DNA from: Bombardia bombarda
Lineage: Eukaryota > Ascomycota > Sordariomycetes > Sordariales > Lasiosphaeriaceae
Direction of reading: 5' to 3'
DNA length: 64,000 bases
Assembly (NCBI GenBank): GCA_030512295.1
Contig: JAULSR010000005.1
Coordinates: 186,001 to 250,000, forward strand
The position numbers and the translations under genes were made by a program. Positions 39,600 through 50,947 of this stretch are shown piece after piece (the first letter of the stretch is position 1; every line of letters begins with the position of its first letter). The notes below the pieces were generated by a model that was not told the DNA's origin, did not search any database, and worked only from the letters and a program-made list of their open reading frames with translations.

Positions 39600-41780
39600 G
39601 GTCGTGGTTCATGCCAGGTCCTTCTGCAGCCTGTCCGTCTCGCGTGGTCTGAAGTTATTCCACACCCCCGGGGGTCCGAACAAGGCATTTCCCCCAAGGG
39701 CAAAGACTAGCTCGAGACTTGCCACTGCCAAGGAGACAAGCAGATGCGGGACGATTGAGGGTGCAAATCTATCTGCTTTGGTTAGCGTGCCCAATCACCA
39801 CCTCAGCCGGCCGCACCGCGTAGCCGGATAGGGCTGAGAAGCATCGCCGTCGTGTAACCATCCCGGAGATGGGGGCGAGGCCCTATCGCTCAGTCGTGCG
39901 ACACAGATGGGTGCGCTTGCGCGGTTCGATCTGTCTCTGAACCCGGTGAGGGAGAGCAAGCGAAGATGTGTACATTATCCGTCACATCACACACATGTGT
40001 TTGACAAGTTAATTTTATGAAGACTCGATTGCGTCTGCATCCCATTCCCTCCCCTTCTGTCCTCGGGCCGTGGGTGGGCTGACTATCCAGGTTGAGGATG
40101 GCTGATCGGCAGATGGGTGATGGCGGATGCTATCAAATCAGTAAAACAAGACACCTAATAATTTGGCGAGTCTGCATGAATGGCCCTGTCATTGGTGGTG
40201 GTGTTGGTGGTGGTGGGAGGGTGTGGTTGCTTTGGACGTAAGCCATCAGCTAATCTACCTGAGCCTAGCCTGGCAGCGCGCCCGACCTTTGCTTTTCACC
40301 TTCCATGGGTGCTGAGTAACGCAAGCTACCTAAGTCGCAAGGTTCTACTTACCGTGGGGACGAACGAAATGAGGTTGGCTATCGATGGGGGAGCTGGCTT
40401 CATCCTGCTCTAAAGAGAAAATGTCGGCGACATGGCAGGCGATCCCAAGCAAGCTAATGGATCGGCAGGTAGTGCAATTGGGCGAAAGTCTTAGGGATCG
40501 GCCGGTGTTGGAGACGGGAATGGGCAAAATGGGGAAGGTAAAGACAAGAAAGATTCGGGCTGACATCTGTTTGGAAAAGTTGGGGAGAGAAAAAAGGGCA
40601 AGGATGCTGGAATTGAAAAAAGAAAATGACGTGAGAGGCGCAGACAGCAAGTGAAGGAAGGACCCTGCCGTCGTTCCTGCCTTTGGTCTGAGGTATCATT
40701 GTGCGAGATTTTCAAACCCCAAAGATCAAAAGTGTAACAACGAGCCACCGGTCAGTCAGTGGTATGTCGGCTCGAGCCCGTCGGGCTGTTGTATGGATCG
40801 GATACCACCGCACCAGGCAACCGCCTCCCAGCGCGCTCTTTCGCGGGAAGGCGCACCCCCCCGGCGCGGATGCCATAAAGTATCGAGATGCATCGCGACC
40901 GACGTCTACCATCGGCGCTATCCTCAATCGTCGTAGCGGCCGACCTGTTGCCAGTAGGTATTTCAGGTTGGTAGCCAGTCGACCCTTCATCTGTTGATGG
41001 TGCAGAGAGCAGAGAATAAATGGCCGGGGTGCTGCTGCGACGCTGACATGTACGAATTATGTGGACTGTACGCCGCGATGTGTTGTTGAATGCCGGCCAA
41101 GACTTAGTCAACTTCATGTTGACTCTTTGTCTTTTTCGCCATATTTTCTTGTTTTTCCTCAATGTCTCATTGCTTGGTTCCTTGGCATTGGCTGATGACT
41201 GACGACGTCAACGTACACGGTATACGTATATGGGTTGGTACAAAAGGTACGAAGTGGGTGCTGTTCGTACATACCCCGCCAGGTCCTAAATTGGGCAGGG
41301 CAGTCAGTGGTAAAGATACAGTGGAAGTGAGTGGTTTGAGTGGCCAAGGTGGTTCAGCCGCAATGAAAGAAAAGGTAGGGCATCGGGCTAATTAGTAGGC
41401 GTCTGCCTTCAATGTGCAAAAAAGAAACCAAGGCCGGTTCTTCTACGGCGACATGCAAGGCCGCGCCGTTGAACCACGAGGTCTCAATGTTTCATCGAGG
41501 CTGCTCCTCTCCGGTGAGTGGTGGAGAATGTGCAGACGCGCAGGATTCGGTCTGGCTCAAGCTTGTGGTTGGTCTTTGATTGGGGGCGGGCGACGGGCTG
41601 TGATGTCCAGTGTCAGCGGGAGAACGGGAGAGCGCGGGCTGTGTGACAACACCAAGAGCGGGACGGCCAGAGCGTTAGATTGATTTGCAATTAGGTAGGT
41701 GCCTTGGCGTCTGTCCTGCGTCTTGTCTGGCTCAGGTGAGTACTCAGTACAGTACATACCTACCTATCCTGTAGGCAGTT

Positions 41781-42176
41781 ATGGCTTCTTCCGCTCCACT
41801 ACGAATTCCCGAGGCCGCTCTGCTCGCCTCTATAAGCCCTCTGGTCCATCCCCCCCCCGTGAACTTTCAGCTCGGCATGGTTCAGGATGGCGATTTAAAC
41901 GACGTGGCGAGCGTGACGAGACGGACACTCGCCCTGACCGAAGGTGTTTTACTTTTCGCTCCCTTGGCGGGTGTAAGACGGACTTCTTGCCATTTCTTTG
42001 TTTACCAAACTTTTAGTTCCGAAACCTTAATTGAACAACACCCAATTGCCTCCATTCCAGCGGTGCAGTGCCCCTTCCCCGGCTTGGCCGTCCGTCCGTC
42101 CCGCATTATTACGTCCGAGTTTGTGCTACGACCGAAACGGAAACCGCACGATAGAAGTTTTTGTTTCGATGTCTGA
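41781..42176 (+). CDS. Hypothetical 131-codon ORF (weak)
   Basis: The longest frame from an ATG in this part of the desert. It has fairly normal fungal amino-acid composition in its first half (MASSAPLRIPEAALLASISP) but no recognised domain. Codon third positions are not strongly biased. No introns, conserved neighbour or homolog is apparent, so it may be chance. Confidence 0.15.
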   Translation: MASSAPLRIPEAALLASISPLVHPPPVNFQLGMVQDGDLNDVASVTRRTLALTEGVLLFAPLAGVRRTSCHFFVYQTFSSETLIEQHPIASIPAVQCPFPGLAVRPSRIITSEFVLRPKRKPHDRSFCFDV

Positions 42177-45100
42177 ATTCTCATTAGCAAGTCCCGCAAA
42201 GTAACCATTACCTCCTCATCAACAGTGCCTCATTTCCGAATGTGGGATGCATGGGGGAGGGAGAAGGAAGGGAGGGGCCTCGACAGGACAGGAAGAACGC
42301 CAGCCACGACAGGTCGGTCCTTCCTATTTTGTGGCTTCTTAATAGCGTGATCAATCGGTGGCATGATCCAAAGTTCAGACGAAATTTTCCCCGGGTATGA
42401 AGGAAGGAGCCATCGGCCGTAACACTGCTCTGGCTGCACTGCGCTCACCACCGCATGGAAGACACCGTCCCTGTCTCTATCCCCCGCTGTGTTCCCAACT
42501 GGCGCTGCAGGGGTGTCGTGAGGCCCCGTCCTTTCCAACCTGGAAGGTGCCGGCTTACCAGTTTCCCGGGACTGCTTGAGCACCCCCTGGGAAAAGAGCT
42601 CGCAGCACAGTGGTGGCAGCCGAGCCAGCTTCCATTGCAACTGCCGTTGTATTTCGACAGGCCCTTTCTTTCAGTAAGTGCAATCCCATCCCTCCTGCCC
42701 TGGCGGTGCGCCTTCCTTCGTTCCATGCAACAAACTGGCGCCGACTCTAACGTCCCCGCTGGGGATGACTTGGCAGCAGACCTCGACCTAACAGAAGGGA
42801 CGAAGGACAATCTCCAATGCAATGGAATGGCCTATTGCTTGCAGAACAGAATTGCATTGGCGTCATCCATCATCCATCCTTTGACTGAATGGCACCTACC
42901 TGGGTACCTTGCTGTACTTGGTCACCCTCATTCCCTTCCTCCGCATGATCTCGGGGACAGGTAGGACCTCTCATCCTTTTTCTCTTAAATTTTCTCGACA
43001 ATTGGCAGCTTCAAGACGAGAGTCCGAGACGGCGCCTCGTGGCTGCCTCGAAAGGTCCGCGGAAAAAAGCGGGAGATGCGGAAGATGCCAAGAAAGCGAG
43101 CTGTGCAATGGGAGTGGACAACGATGATGTGAGGTGATGTTTTTCTTACGGATTGATCTTCTTCCTGCCTTCTGTTTGGTGGGAGCGGCAACGTCTTGGC
43201 GCGTGAGCCGGTGTGACGCCATGTACCCTGATGTACATGACACACAAAGTACCCCTACCTACCTTGCCTGCCGAAGGCCGTGCCTTCTTTCCGTTTTCCA
43301 TTCCACCCATGGTTCGCTCATGCAAGTCATACTCTCTTTTTCTCCCTCCCCTCATCAGCCAACGAAGCGAAGAAGCAAGTCGACCCGAATTTGTCTTGTC
43401 CATGCCTCGGGCAGTTCGGCAGATAAAAGTCTTGTCAAGATGGTGTATTAAGCATCCAAGGTACTGTGTTCGAATTAAGTCTCGGCATGTGCGATACTGC
43501 ATGTACCACCACACTCCCGCTATCACAGCTCTCCCGACAGCACATAGCACGACAGCTCCATGTAAGCCTCAAGGTACAGAGTCGCACGGACCGAGAAAAA
43601 GAAGTCTCCCCCTCCCCTAACCTCGCAAGTGAAAACCAGATTAGAAAGATGGGGCCAAGATAATGCAGAGATCTTCCTCGCTTGTCCTTCCAATCACGGA
43701 CAGCTTCATCAACTTTGAAGGGGAAAAAACCCGCCTCCCTCCCTCTCTCTTTTCAATCGCCTCTGTCCCGAGCCGACCCCTGCGGTGTGCGGTTGGTGCA
43801 ATGATTTTTTTTGTTTTTTCGTTTGATGCGGCTTACCCACCCACCCATCTTGACACTTTTTCACATGAGCAAAAGTTCTCACAGAAGGCTTGACCCGTCA
43901 GTGACGTGTATGAACGAACTGTTGGTCTAAAGCCTTGTAGGCTTCCCACTCAAACTCAGTCAAACAAGTGAACTTGCAGTTTTTTGGGGTCTGCTTTACA
44001 AACCTACCACCGGCACTTTCATTTTACGGTGCATGAGGTTTGGAACCAGATGGTCCCAGGAATAGACCGGCACCCCGCTCAGGCCAGTCATGCCTTGCCG
44101 GGCTACTTTTTTCTTGGCCGTGTTTCGTTTTGAGTCTCTGTTTGGCCCGCCGCTTTGGGGGTCTCAGCCCTTTTCGTTCAAGTGAGCAGCAGAGCATCCC
44201 GAATGGGATGCAAACAGACTCGCACACACATACAACCCACGCTAATTCCTACGCTGCGCTGCACTGCACGTACATACACTCAACCTCTGCAAATCTATGC
44301 GGAATTCATGGTTCGCTGGCTGCTCAGACAAGGACAGGCCATGTATGTAAGTGTGTGTGATGTGTGATGTGTGTGCAATGGATGCCTTCTCTTTTTCTAT
44401 GGCATCCGTCCCAGCAACGCTACCCATACCACACGCAAAAGTACTAGTCTCGACCCAGCTCTGTGTCTAAACGCCGATGTGACAGGACCTTTGCAGCACC
44501 ATCATCCACCCCGTTCAACCGCAACAGCAAATACTATAACTCGCTAGTAGAGCAGCCATCTTAAGAATTATGGCTTCTTGCCGGGCAAAGTCGGAAATAA
44601 AAGCACACGCTGAACTGCCGAAGGGTCTTGTGCTCAACAACCAAAGTGAGGGGTTATCAGCGGCGGTGGCGGCGCTGTTCACTCGCTCACTTGCACAATA
44701 GCCTTAAGAAAAGAGAGACCGAAACATTTGACGAACAGAGATGCCAAGTTACCAATTGTGACGATTATCTACAGGCGTCGTATAGTACATACAAACATGC
44801 ATGGACGGTGGGGTCAGAAAGGGCGCTTCACTTTACGCTACTATAGTAGTAAGCTCTACCGATCTCCCCCAATGCTACTCTGTACTACACCAACAGACGA
44901 GTTTGGCGGCTGCGTTGGGGGAGGGGACTCACTCACGAGGACGTGCGACATGCAATTGGGTATTGATAGGGAGAATCCAAGCTCTTTTTTGACAATGTAC
45001 CCACAACACTTCGTAATAATCAAGTCATCTTCTTTCCTTGTGTCACATCGGCGTGTGCGTGGCCCGGAAACAGAACCGCACAATACATACCTACCTACCT

Positions 45101-47065
45101 AGTTAGCTCAAGCAAAATAAATGAATAGATGGATGAAGGGTGGATGGGGTCTAGGGTCTGGGGTAATTCGTATCGCATCCCCGGATACAAAGCCAAGCTA
45201 CCTAGAGGGTCTCTCTCTGGAATATAAGAGCGAGGGCCGAGTTACATCTCTAGCTGACTGTGCCCCCCATCAGCGTCCTCGACTCCATGCTCGACATTGC
45301 ATAGTTACATCCATAGTCTACAGATGGGCAAAGGCATTGATGTGTATAAACCAGCCTCGCAAAACTATTCAAATCCGCAGTCAAAATAGTCCGAGAAGCG
45401 GGGATGTGGGAGGAGAAGGATTGGAGCAAGATGAAGAGAGAGGCTGCTGGCGGGGATGGAGTAAGTGCAGAATGAAACTAAGATAACAAACCAAAAGACA
45501 AAAGGAGGCTTAAACCATCCAGGTAAGCTTCCATCGACAACATTTGTCCTACCATATTACCCGGAACAGAGCCTGTCAGGTGTATGTGTGTAACCAAGGC
45601 AAAGATCGACAAAGTGTAGTTTGCCTTGTTGCCGTCCTGCTTGGCTTTCCTGTGTGCCTGTCCGCCCGCCATACGTGCCTTGCCGCTGCTCGTTAAAGGG
45701 TGCGTAACACATCGTCCGTATGTACATACGGCAGCCTAGTAGGGCACTATAAGATAATTGCACAAGCGAACGCAGAAGCGACGCCTTACCTCGGAGAGAC
45801 CCGATCTGGCTTGTTATCCAGCTTGAGCAGCTGATCGCAAACAGACACACACACAAGGCGTATGCAAAAAAAGGAGAAGGGAACATCGAAAGCGACCAAG
45901 AAGAGTGATTGATGCACCCAAGTATCCCCATTTCGTTGCGTAGTAGCCTACCTAGCTAGAACTTGATGGTAGCAACCCAATAAATAAAAACAGAAATAAA
46001 ATAGAAACAGAAAGAAGTAAAAAGCCTTTAAGAATAATTGAAGTTTCCCAGTTTTGCAATGCCGCTGTACCGTATCATACCGTATCATAGTCGCCACAAA
46101 CCCCAATTGATACTTCATAGCCCAGAACAATAATGCCGAGCCTAGTCCCATGTCTGTTTCCCCATGTCCCGTGTCCCGTGTCCCTTTGCCCATTCATTGC
46201 TCCATTCAGCCCTAAACAAGGTCCAATTGCATGTGTGTGTGGGACAAATCGAGACCCCCAAACGCTCCAAAGAGGATAGTACTAGAAAAAAGAAAGTGCG
46301 TGCATGTTAATGTTGTGTGCTGTCAAGACGAATTGGATGGGATGGGTAGATGATTCAGATGAGTAAGGATAAGTAATAAAAACCCCAGTAGTCAAGTCCA
46401 TGCATACTTGCTCCGAATTTATGGTGTCTCTCGTCTTCAAGTTCTTACCTTGCCTACCATATCAACCCTGCTACATGCTATGTTACCACAGTCGGTATAA
46501 AGACAGATACACAGGTAGGCAGATAGAAAGATAGGTATATTCGTGTGTGGTGTCACCCATCCATCAAATAAATCCCTTGAAGGACAAACAAGAAACAAGC
46601 AACGATAGATTGGTTGGTCCTCTCTGGAAATGGCAGAAAGAGACAAAGTCCAACGCGTGTGAATAAAAACTCAAAAGGTCCAAGAAGTGTCAAAACGAAC
46701 AATAGAAGAGAAAAAGAAAATACGATAAGGAAAATAAAGAACTCTCATTAGTGGTCATGAACCTTCCGGATTCTTTGCCCGTGTTATTGCTCTACTCCCA
46801 GCCGGTGTAAGTGGCAGTTGCATCAGTAGCACCAGCAGCACCAGCAGTGTGTGTGCGTGCCGTGCCGAAGGGATATGTATGCGTGCGTGTACCTGATTCC
46901 CTATATCCCATCAACCAATTCCCTAAATCTTGGGGAGAAAGACATATTTGCCCAGCGCCAAGTAGTCGGTGTTCATGATGTTGTGTGTTGTGCGTGAGTG
47001 TTGTGGGGTGATGGGGGGTTTAGTTCCCTTTTTTTTTTTTGGTTTCCCTCCATGTTTTGCGCCAG

Positions 47066-47095
47066 CCCAACCAACCAACCAACCAACCAACCAAT
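47066..47095. repeat. CCAA tetranucleotide repeat
   Basis: About seven tandem CAAC/CCAA units near the 3' side of the Ndt80-like gene, in noncoding sequence. Confidence 0.9.
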
Positions 47096-47683
47096 CAATA
47101 ATCCCATCCATCCTCCCGTACCTAGGTAAACTGAATTGACACGAACTCTAAGTGTAGTCTTGCGGGAGGGTAGAGAACAAATAAAAAGAAAACAAAGAAA
47201 GGAAAACAAAAACAAGTAAAAGAATAGAAAATAAAAAACGCAAGACATATTCCTCCCCAGCCCATCCATCCTTGTCCCATCCGTGTCCCATCCCAATAAA
47301 ACATCCCATATGCCATACCCCAGACCCCAAATCCCATAAAGGGCCCAAAGCTAAACGTATAGCAAGCAATCAAGTGATCCGTAATCTCGCAAAATCCCGT
47401 GAATGCCTTCCTTCTTCACACACACCTTTTAGTGTAGTAAGTGGCAAAGCAAAGCTTTTGATATCTTTCCCTGTCTTCTCGTTTCCCGAAATCCCCCCAA
47501 TGCTAAAACAGTCCAATGTTTGGCATGCAGCGAATGCTCTGTGCGATGCAAAGATGTAGCGCGCGTGTGGCCTCGTCGTGGCCATGATGGGTATGCTGCA
47601 GCAGAACTGCGCATCCCGGGCCGCCCATCGAGCAGTAAAAAATGCAAAAGTAAAAATATGCAGTGACCTGTATGGTCGATCCA

Positions 47684-50600
47684 TCACGTCATGTTCACCG
47701 TCGACGAAGGCGTCAGTATGTTCGCCGTCGGATAGAAGCCACTCGAGTTTGACTTGCCCTCATACCTGCCACATCCCCGCGTGTAGAACTGACTTCCAGG
47801 GAAAAACAGACTCGGCAAGTTGCTCTCCAGCTCGGGCTTGACTGCCTTGGGCGCCGTATCGAAGCCTCCCGCACCACCGCTGCCACCACCACTGCCACTG
47901 CCACTCTCGACAGGCTCGCCATTCCTCGTGGAATGCGAAAACATCTCGACCTGGTGCTGATGCCTAGAGTCATGTTGCTGGTGCGGCGGTTGGTGCGGCG
48001 CATGCTGTTGCTCGCCCTCATAAATCGGCGCGGGGAAATACTGGTAGGCCTTGGGCTCGGTAATCGCTTTTGCCTCCTCAGGCGTGATCATGGGCTCCAT
48101 GGTGATCTCATGGTGCTGGCGTCCGCCATAACCGCCGCCGTGCCTGGGGTCGTATCCGTAGCCGCCTTGCATCATGGAGCCGCTCGTCGAATAGTCGGTT
48201 GCCGACGTCATCAAGCCGGGGTTATAGCCTCCTCCGCCCTGAATACTACCACCTCCAGACCCGCCGGGTCCGCTGCTCGTGCTGCCGCGCCTCTCGGACT
48301 GGTAATGGCCTGGCGACCGGCCGCGCACAATCATCTTTGCCGACTTTCTGAAGGCCACCTTCATGAATGGGTCTGTCCCGCTGTGCTGCGGTCCCAGGTC
48401 GGCCCACAGCTCGACTAAGAGGTGGTAATACTGCTGGGCAGCTCTTCTTTTACCATTGTTTGCCGTCGCCTGCTTGAACTGAATGCGCTCAAACGTGTGC
48501 TCGCTGGGCGTGGGGTTCTGCTGCTGCTGTCCATAGCTCTGCTCGTACGGCCGCGACGAGACCATCCCGCTCTCGGCGCCTCCTCCGCCAAACATGGAGC
48601 CAAGGTGATGGGACGGCGGCTGCGGCGGCTTGGGCGATAACCGCACCTTCTCGGGCTTGGCAATGGGTCCCTTGTCCCGCTTTGGCGTGTGTTGGACGAG
48701 TTCGATGGCCTGGTTCTCGCTGTCGGCGACGATAGCTGAGATGCTCATGGCGAATCCGTACACGGGGTAGACGTTCTGGCTCCCGTTGGGGACGAACTGC
48801 ATGGTTGGCGTGGGGAAGCTGGGGGGCATGGTGGGCGCGAGCGTGTACGAGCAGACGCAGGAAAAGTAGTTGCGCCTATAACATGTCCAGTTGTCGTCGG
48901 CTAGGAAGAAACCCTTGTCGATGGTGCCATTGATGTCGACCTTGATGGGCGTCGAGCTGGCGTCACTGTACGACAGGTTGCCGAGAGACTGCATGGTGCC
49001 CAGGGGAGGTATGTTCTGCTGGGTCTTGGATCCGTAGCCGCTCGGGTCCATCTTGAGTTGGTTATACGTGTGGGTGCTGGCCGTTGGCGAGAGTGGGTGG
49101 CGTCGCATACCCGGGTAGGACGGGGACCGTGGGATGTGGTCTGGCTGCCTCCTGCCGTAACTGGGTGTCGCCGGCGAGTATATGTCTCGCGTGCTGATGT
49201 GAGTTCCGGGGTGCGGCAATGCTGCAGAGCGAGGGGCATGCGCCATGCCCGGGCCAGATGTGCTACTGCTATAGTTGTAAGCTCTGGACGAGGGGGAGGA
49301 GTGGTGGTCGTTGAGGTGTGCCATGGGAGGGCAGGGTGGTGGTGGTGGTGGTAATAGTAGTGGCAGTGGTAGTGGCAGTGGTAGTGGCAGTGGTGGACGG
49401 TGAGTAGTAGTAGTAGGATGAGTAGTAGTGATGAGACTTGAAGGTGTTACTACTGAGGCCAAGGCTACATACCTGGAGCCCAGTCGAGGCCTGACGTCTA
49501 GACCGGTAAAGACGTTGGTGGCGGGGGGGTGGTAGAAGTGACCGCCCTCAGGGGTGTACGCGGTGACCGGCGGGGGGAAATTTATGTATGCGGAAGGTTG
49601 AGTTGGCGCCTCTATCGTCGACAGAGTGCTAGTGGAGTCGTGGGGATAGCTAGTAGGATACGACGGGGGTCAGCACACGCGGCCAGCCATCCGGGTTGCC
49701 ATGCACAAGGGCTAGCGCTAGCGTCGTCTATCCAAAGGGGGCCAAAGGTAATAAATGTACACCACGGCCTGGCATCCGCAACGCTCTGTACTTTGCCTGG
49801 TGCTGCGTGCTGCGTTTCTCTTGCAAAACACCAGGGGAGAAGAGAGACCAGAGAGCGCACTGCAAAGGTATGACGGCTTGAGTGCTAAGTCGCACTGCCA
49901 GCCAGCACTTGACCAACGTTGCACAACCAGAGCCGATACAGGATCGGAGCGGCGAGCGAGAACACAGCGCCTGCGGCAGTGGAAAGCTGTCGGCGGAGGA
50001 ACAGGAAGGGGGAAGAAAAAAAACCTGAGGCAGTCCCTGGCAGGTGAAGTAGAGAAGGTGGGTAGGTACGAATAGGTAGCAGGTCTGGTCCTTTTTCAGA
50101 GGGGGTAGTGGGAGTAAGTCCAATTCCAGGTAGCTTTTGATCCCAAGTACGAAGTTGCACACCCGGCACCGAGCCAAGCACCCATGTCTCCGCCACCGCA
50201 CCCAGTAGCCAGCAGCAGCACTGGACCGTGGTGGGGATGGATAAGACGATGACAGCAGCGCCTGCACGAGGCTCGGCCGTTTCCGGGGGAAGGCTAACTC
50301 CCCAGCACAACAAGATACAAGGACGGTAGCGGGCTGCAGCCTGGGATGGGCTGGCCTGGGCTGATGAGGGGGGGGGGGGAGGTGGTAGAGACGGGAGGGG
50401 GAGGGAAATTTGGTATCTATGTCGGATGGACTGTGATTTGGCTTTTAAAGACCAGCTTCCCAATTCTCGGGATCTTTTGCGAGGAGTTGACGAGGGTTAA
50501 AATGTAGATTGGTCCTTGAATAGGGCATAATGTAGGAAAGAAACGGTACCAGTGTCTGGGGCAGACCACAGCTGTTGCAGCGAGCCTGGAGGGGGAGAAG

Positions 50601-50947
50601 GGTAGGTAATGTAGCTTCCTAGCTACCGTATGTATGCTACCAGAGGGGGGAGGGGCCCAATTAAAGAGAGCAGAGGGGAAAAGAAAACGTCTACAACGTA
50701 CCGCATGTCAGATGGGGCCTGTATGTCGAGATAGTCCAGCCCGGGACAACTGGGCGGCGAGGGCTCGAAATCCTGCTAAAAGAAGACAAAATGTGTCAGA
50801 ATAACTACTTTTTCATATTTATGTTAACCGCTTTGCTCGCCCTCTGCTCGTCTAGACACAGGATACGACCTGCGCGATTACAACAGAGTAAAAAGGGTTG
50901 GTGAAGTCTTGTGGTGAGTTTTGCCGCAGCGACACAATTGTTAACAT
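47684..50947 (-). CDS. Ndt80/PhoG-domain transcription factor, VIB-1/XprG-like
   Basis: The main exon is 49283-47684. Two upstream exons are strongly indicated: 49649-49473, with coding-like PSAYINFPPPVTAYTPEGGH, and 50772-50702, with DFEPSPPSCPGLDYLDIQAP. A less certain first exon, 50947-50882, begins MLTIVSLRQNSPQDF. All phases agree, giving 637 aa (616 codons without exon 1). The Ndt80 p53-like DNA-binding fold spans about residues 217-433: PIKVDINGTIDKGFFLADD, WTCYRRNYFSCVCSYTL, VYGFAMSISAIV, ELVQHTPKRDKGPIAKPEK, FERIQFKQATANNGKRRAAQ and KMIVRGRSPGHY. This block strongly resembles VIB-1/XprG, known regulators of extracellular protease production, nutrient stress and heterokaryon incompatibility in Neurospora and Aspergillus. 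The C-terminal half is Gly/Gln/His-rich and ends SGFYPTANILTPSSTVNMT. The intron between the two upstream exons is unusually long (50701-49650). The N-terminal first exon remains the weakest part. Confidence 0.85.
49282..49472 (-). repeat. Triplet-rich intron with GTGGCA/ACTACT repeats
   Basis: The intron between the second upstream exon and the main exon of the Ndt80-like gene contains GGT, AGT and repeated AGTGGC units (plus-strand 49330-49400) and TAG/ACT triplets. A continuous frame through it starting at 49323 (MAHLNDHH) would be an artefact if the splicing is right. Confidence 0.6.
49650..50701 (-). other. Long intron of the Ndt80-like gene
   Basis: A roughly 1.05-kb inferred intron (donor GTACGT at 50701, acceptor CTACTAG at 49650, CTGAC branch nearby). 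No coding exon is visible inside. It is ten to twenty times longer than the other introns in this window, so it may contain regulatory elements or an alternative promoter. Confidence 0.55.

Larger units (their letters stand above)
28852..47683. other. 18.8-kb gene desert
   Basis: No recognisable protein, RNA or mobile element is visible in this stretch, which lies between the MFS gene and the Ndt80-like gene. Base composition is mixed, with AT-richer blocks (about 31.3-38 kb) and GC/pyrimidine-rich blocks (about 38.9-44 kb). Most open frames are under 140 codons, differ between strands and match no family I know. Recurrent features are the TACCTACCTAGG-like motif, CCAA and CGG simple repeats, and several GTRAGT/YAG pairs. 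It may hold the promoter of the MFS gene, the 3' region of the Ndt80-like gene and non-coding transcripts. Confidence 0.6.

Noticed and set aside
49282..49472. Long N-terminal extension of the Ndt80-like frame (including MAHLNDHH)
   Set aside because: Proline/threonine triplet repeats look intronic, and upstream exons splice past them in frame with coding-like sequence.
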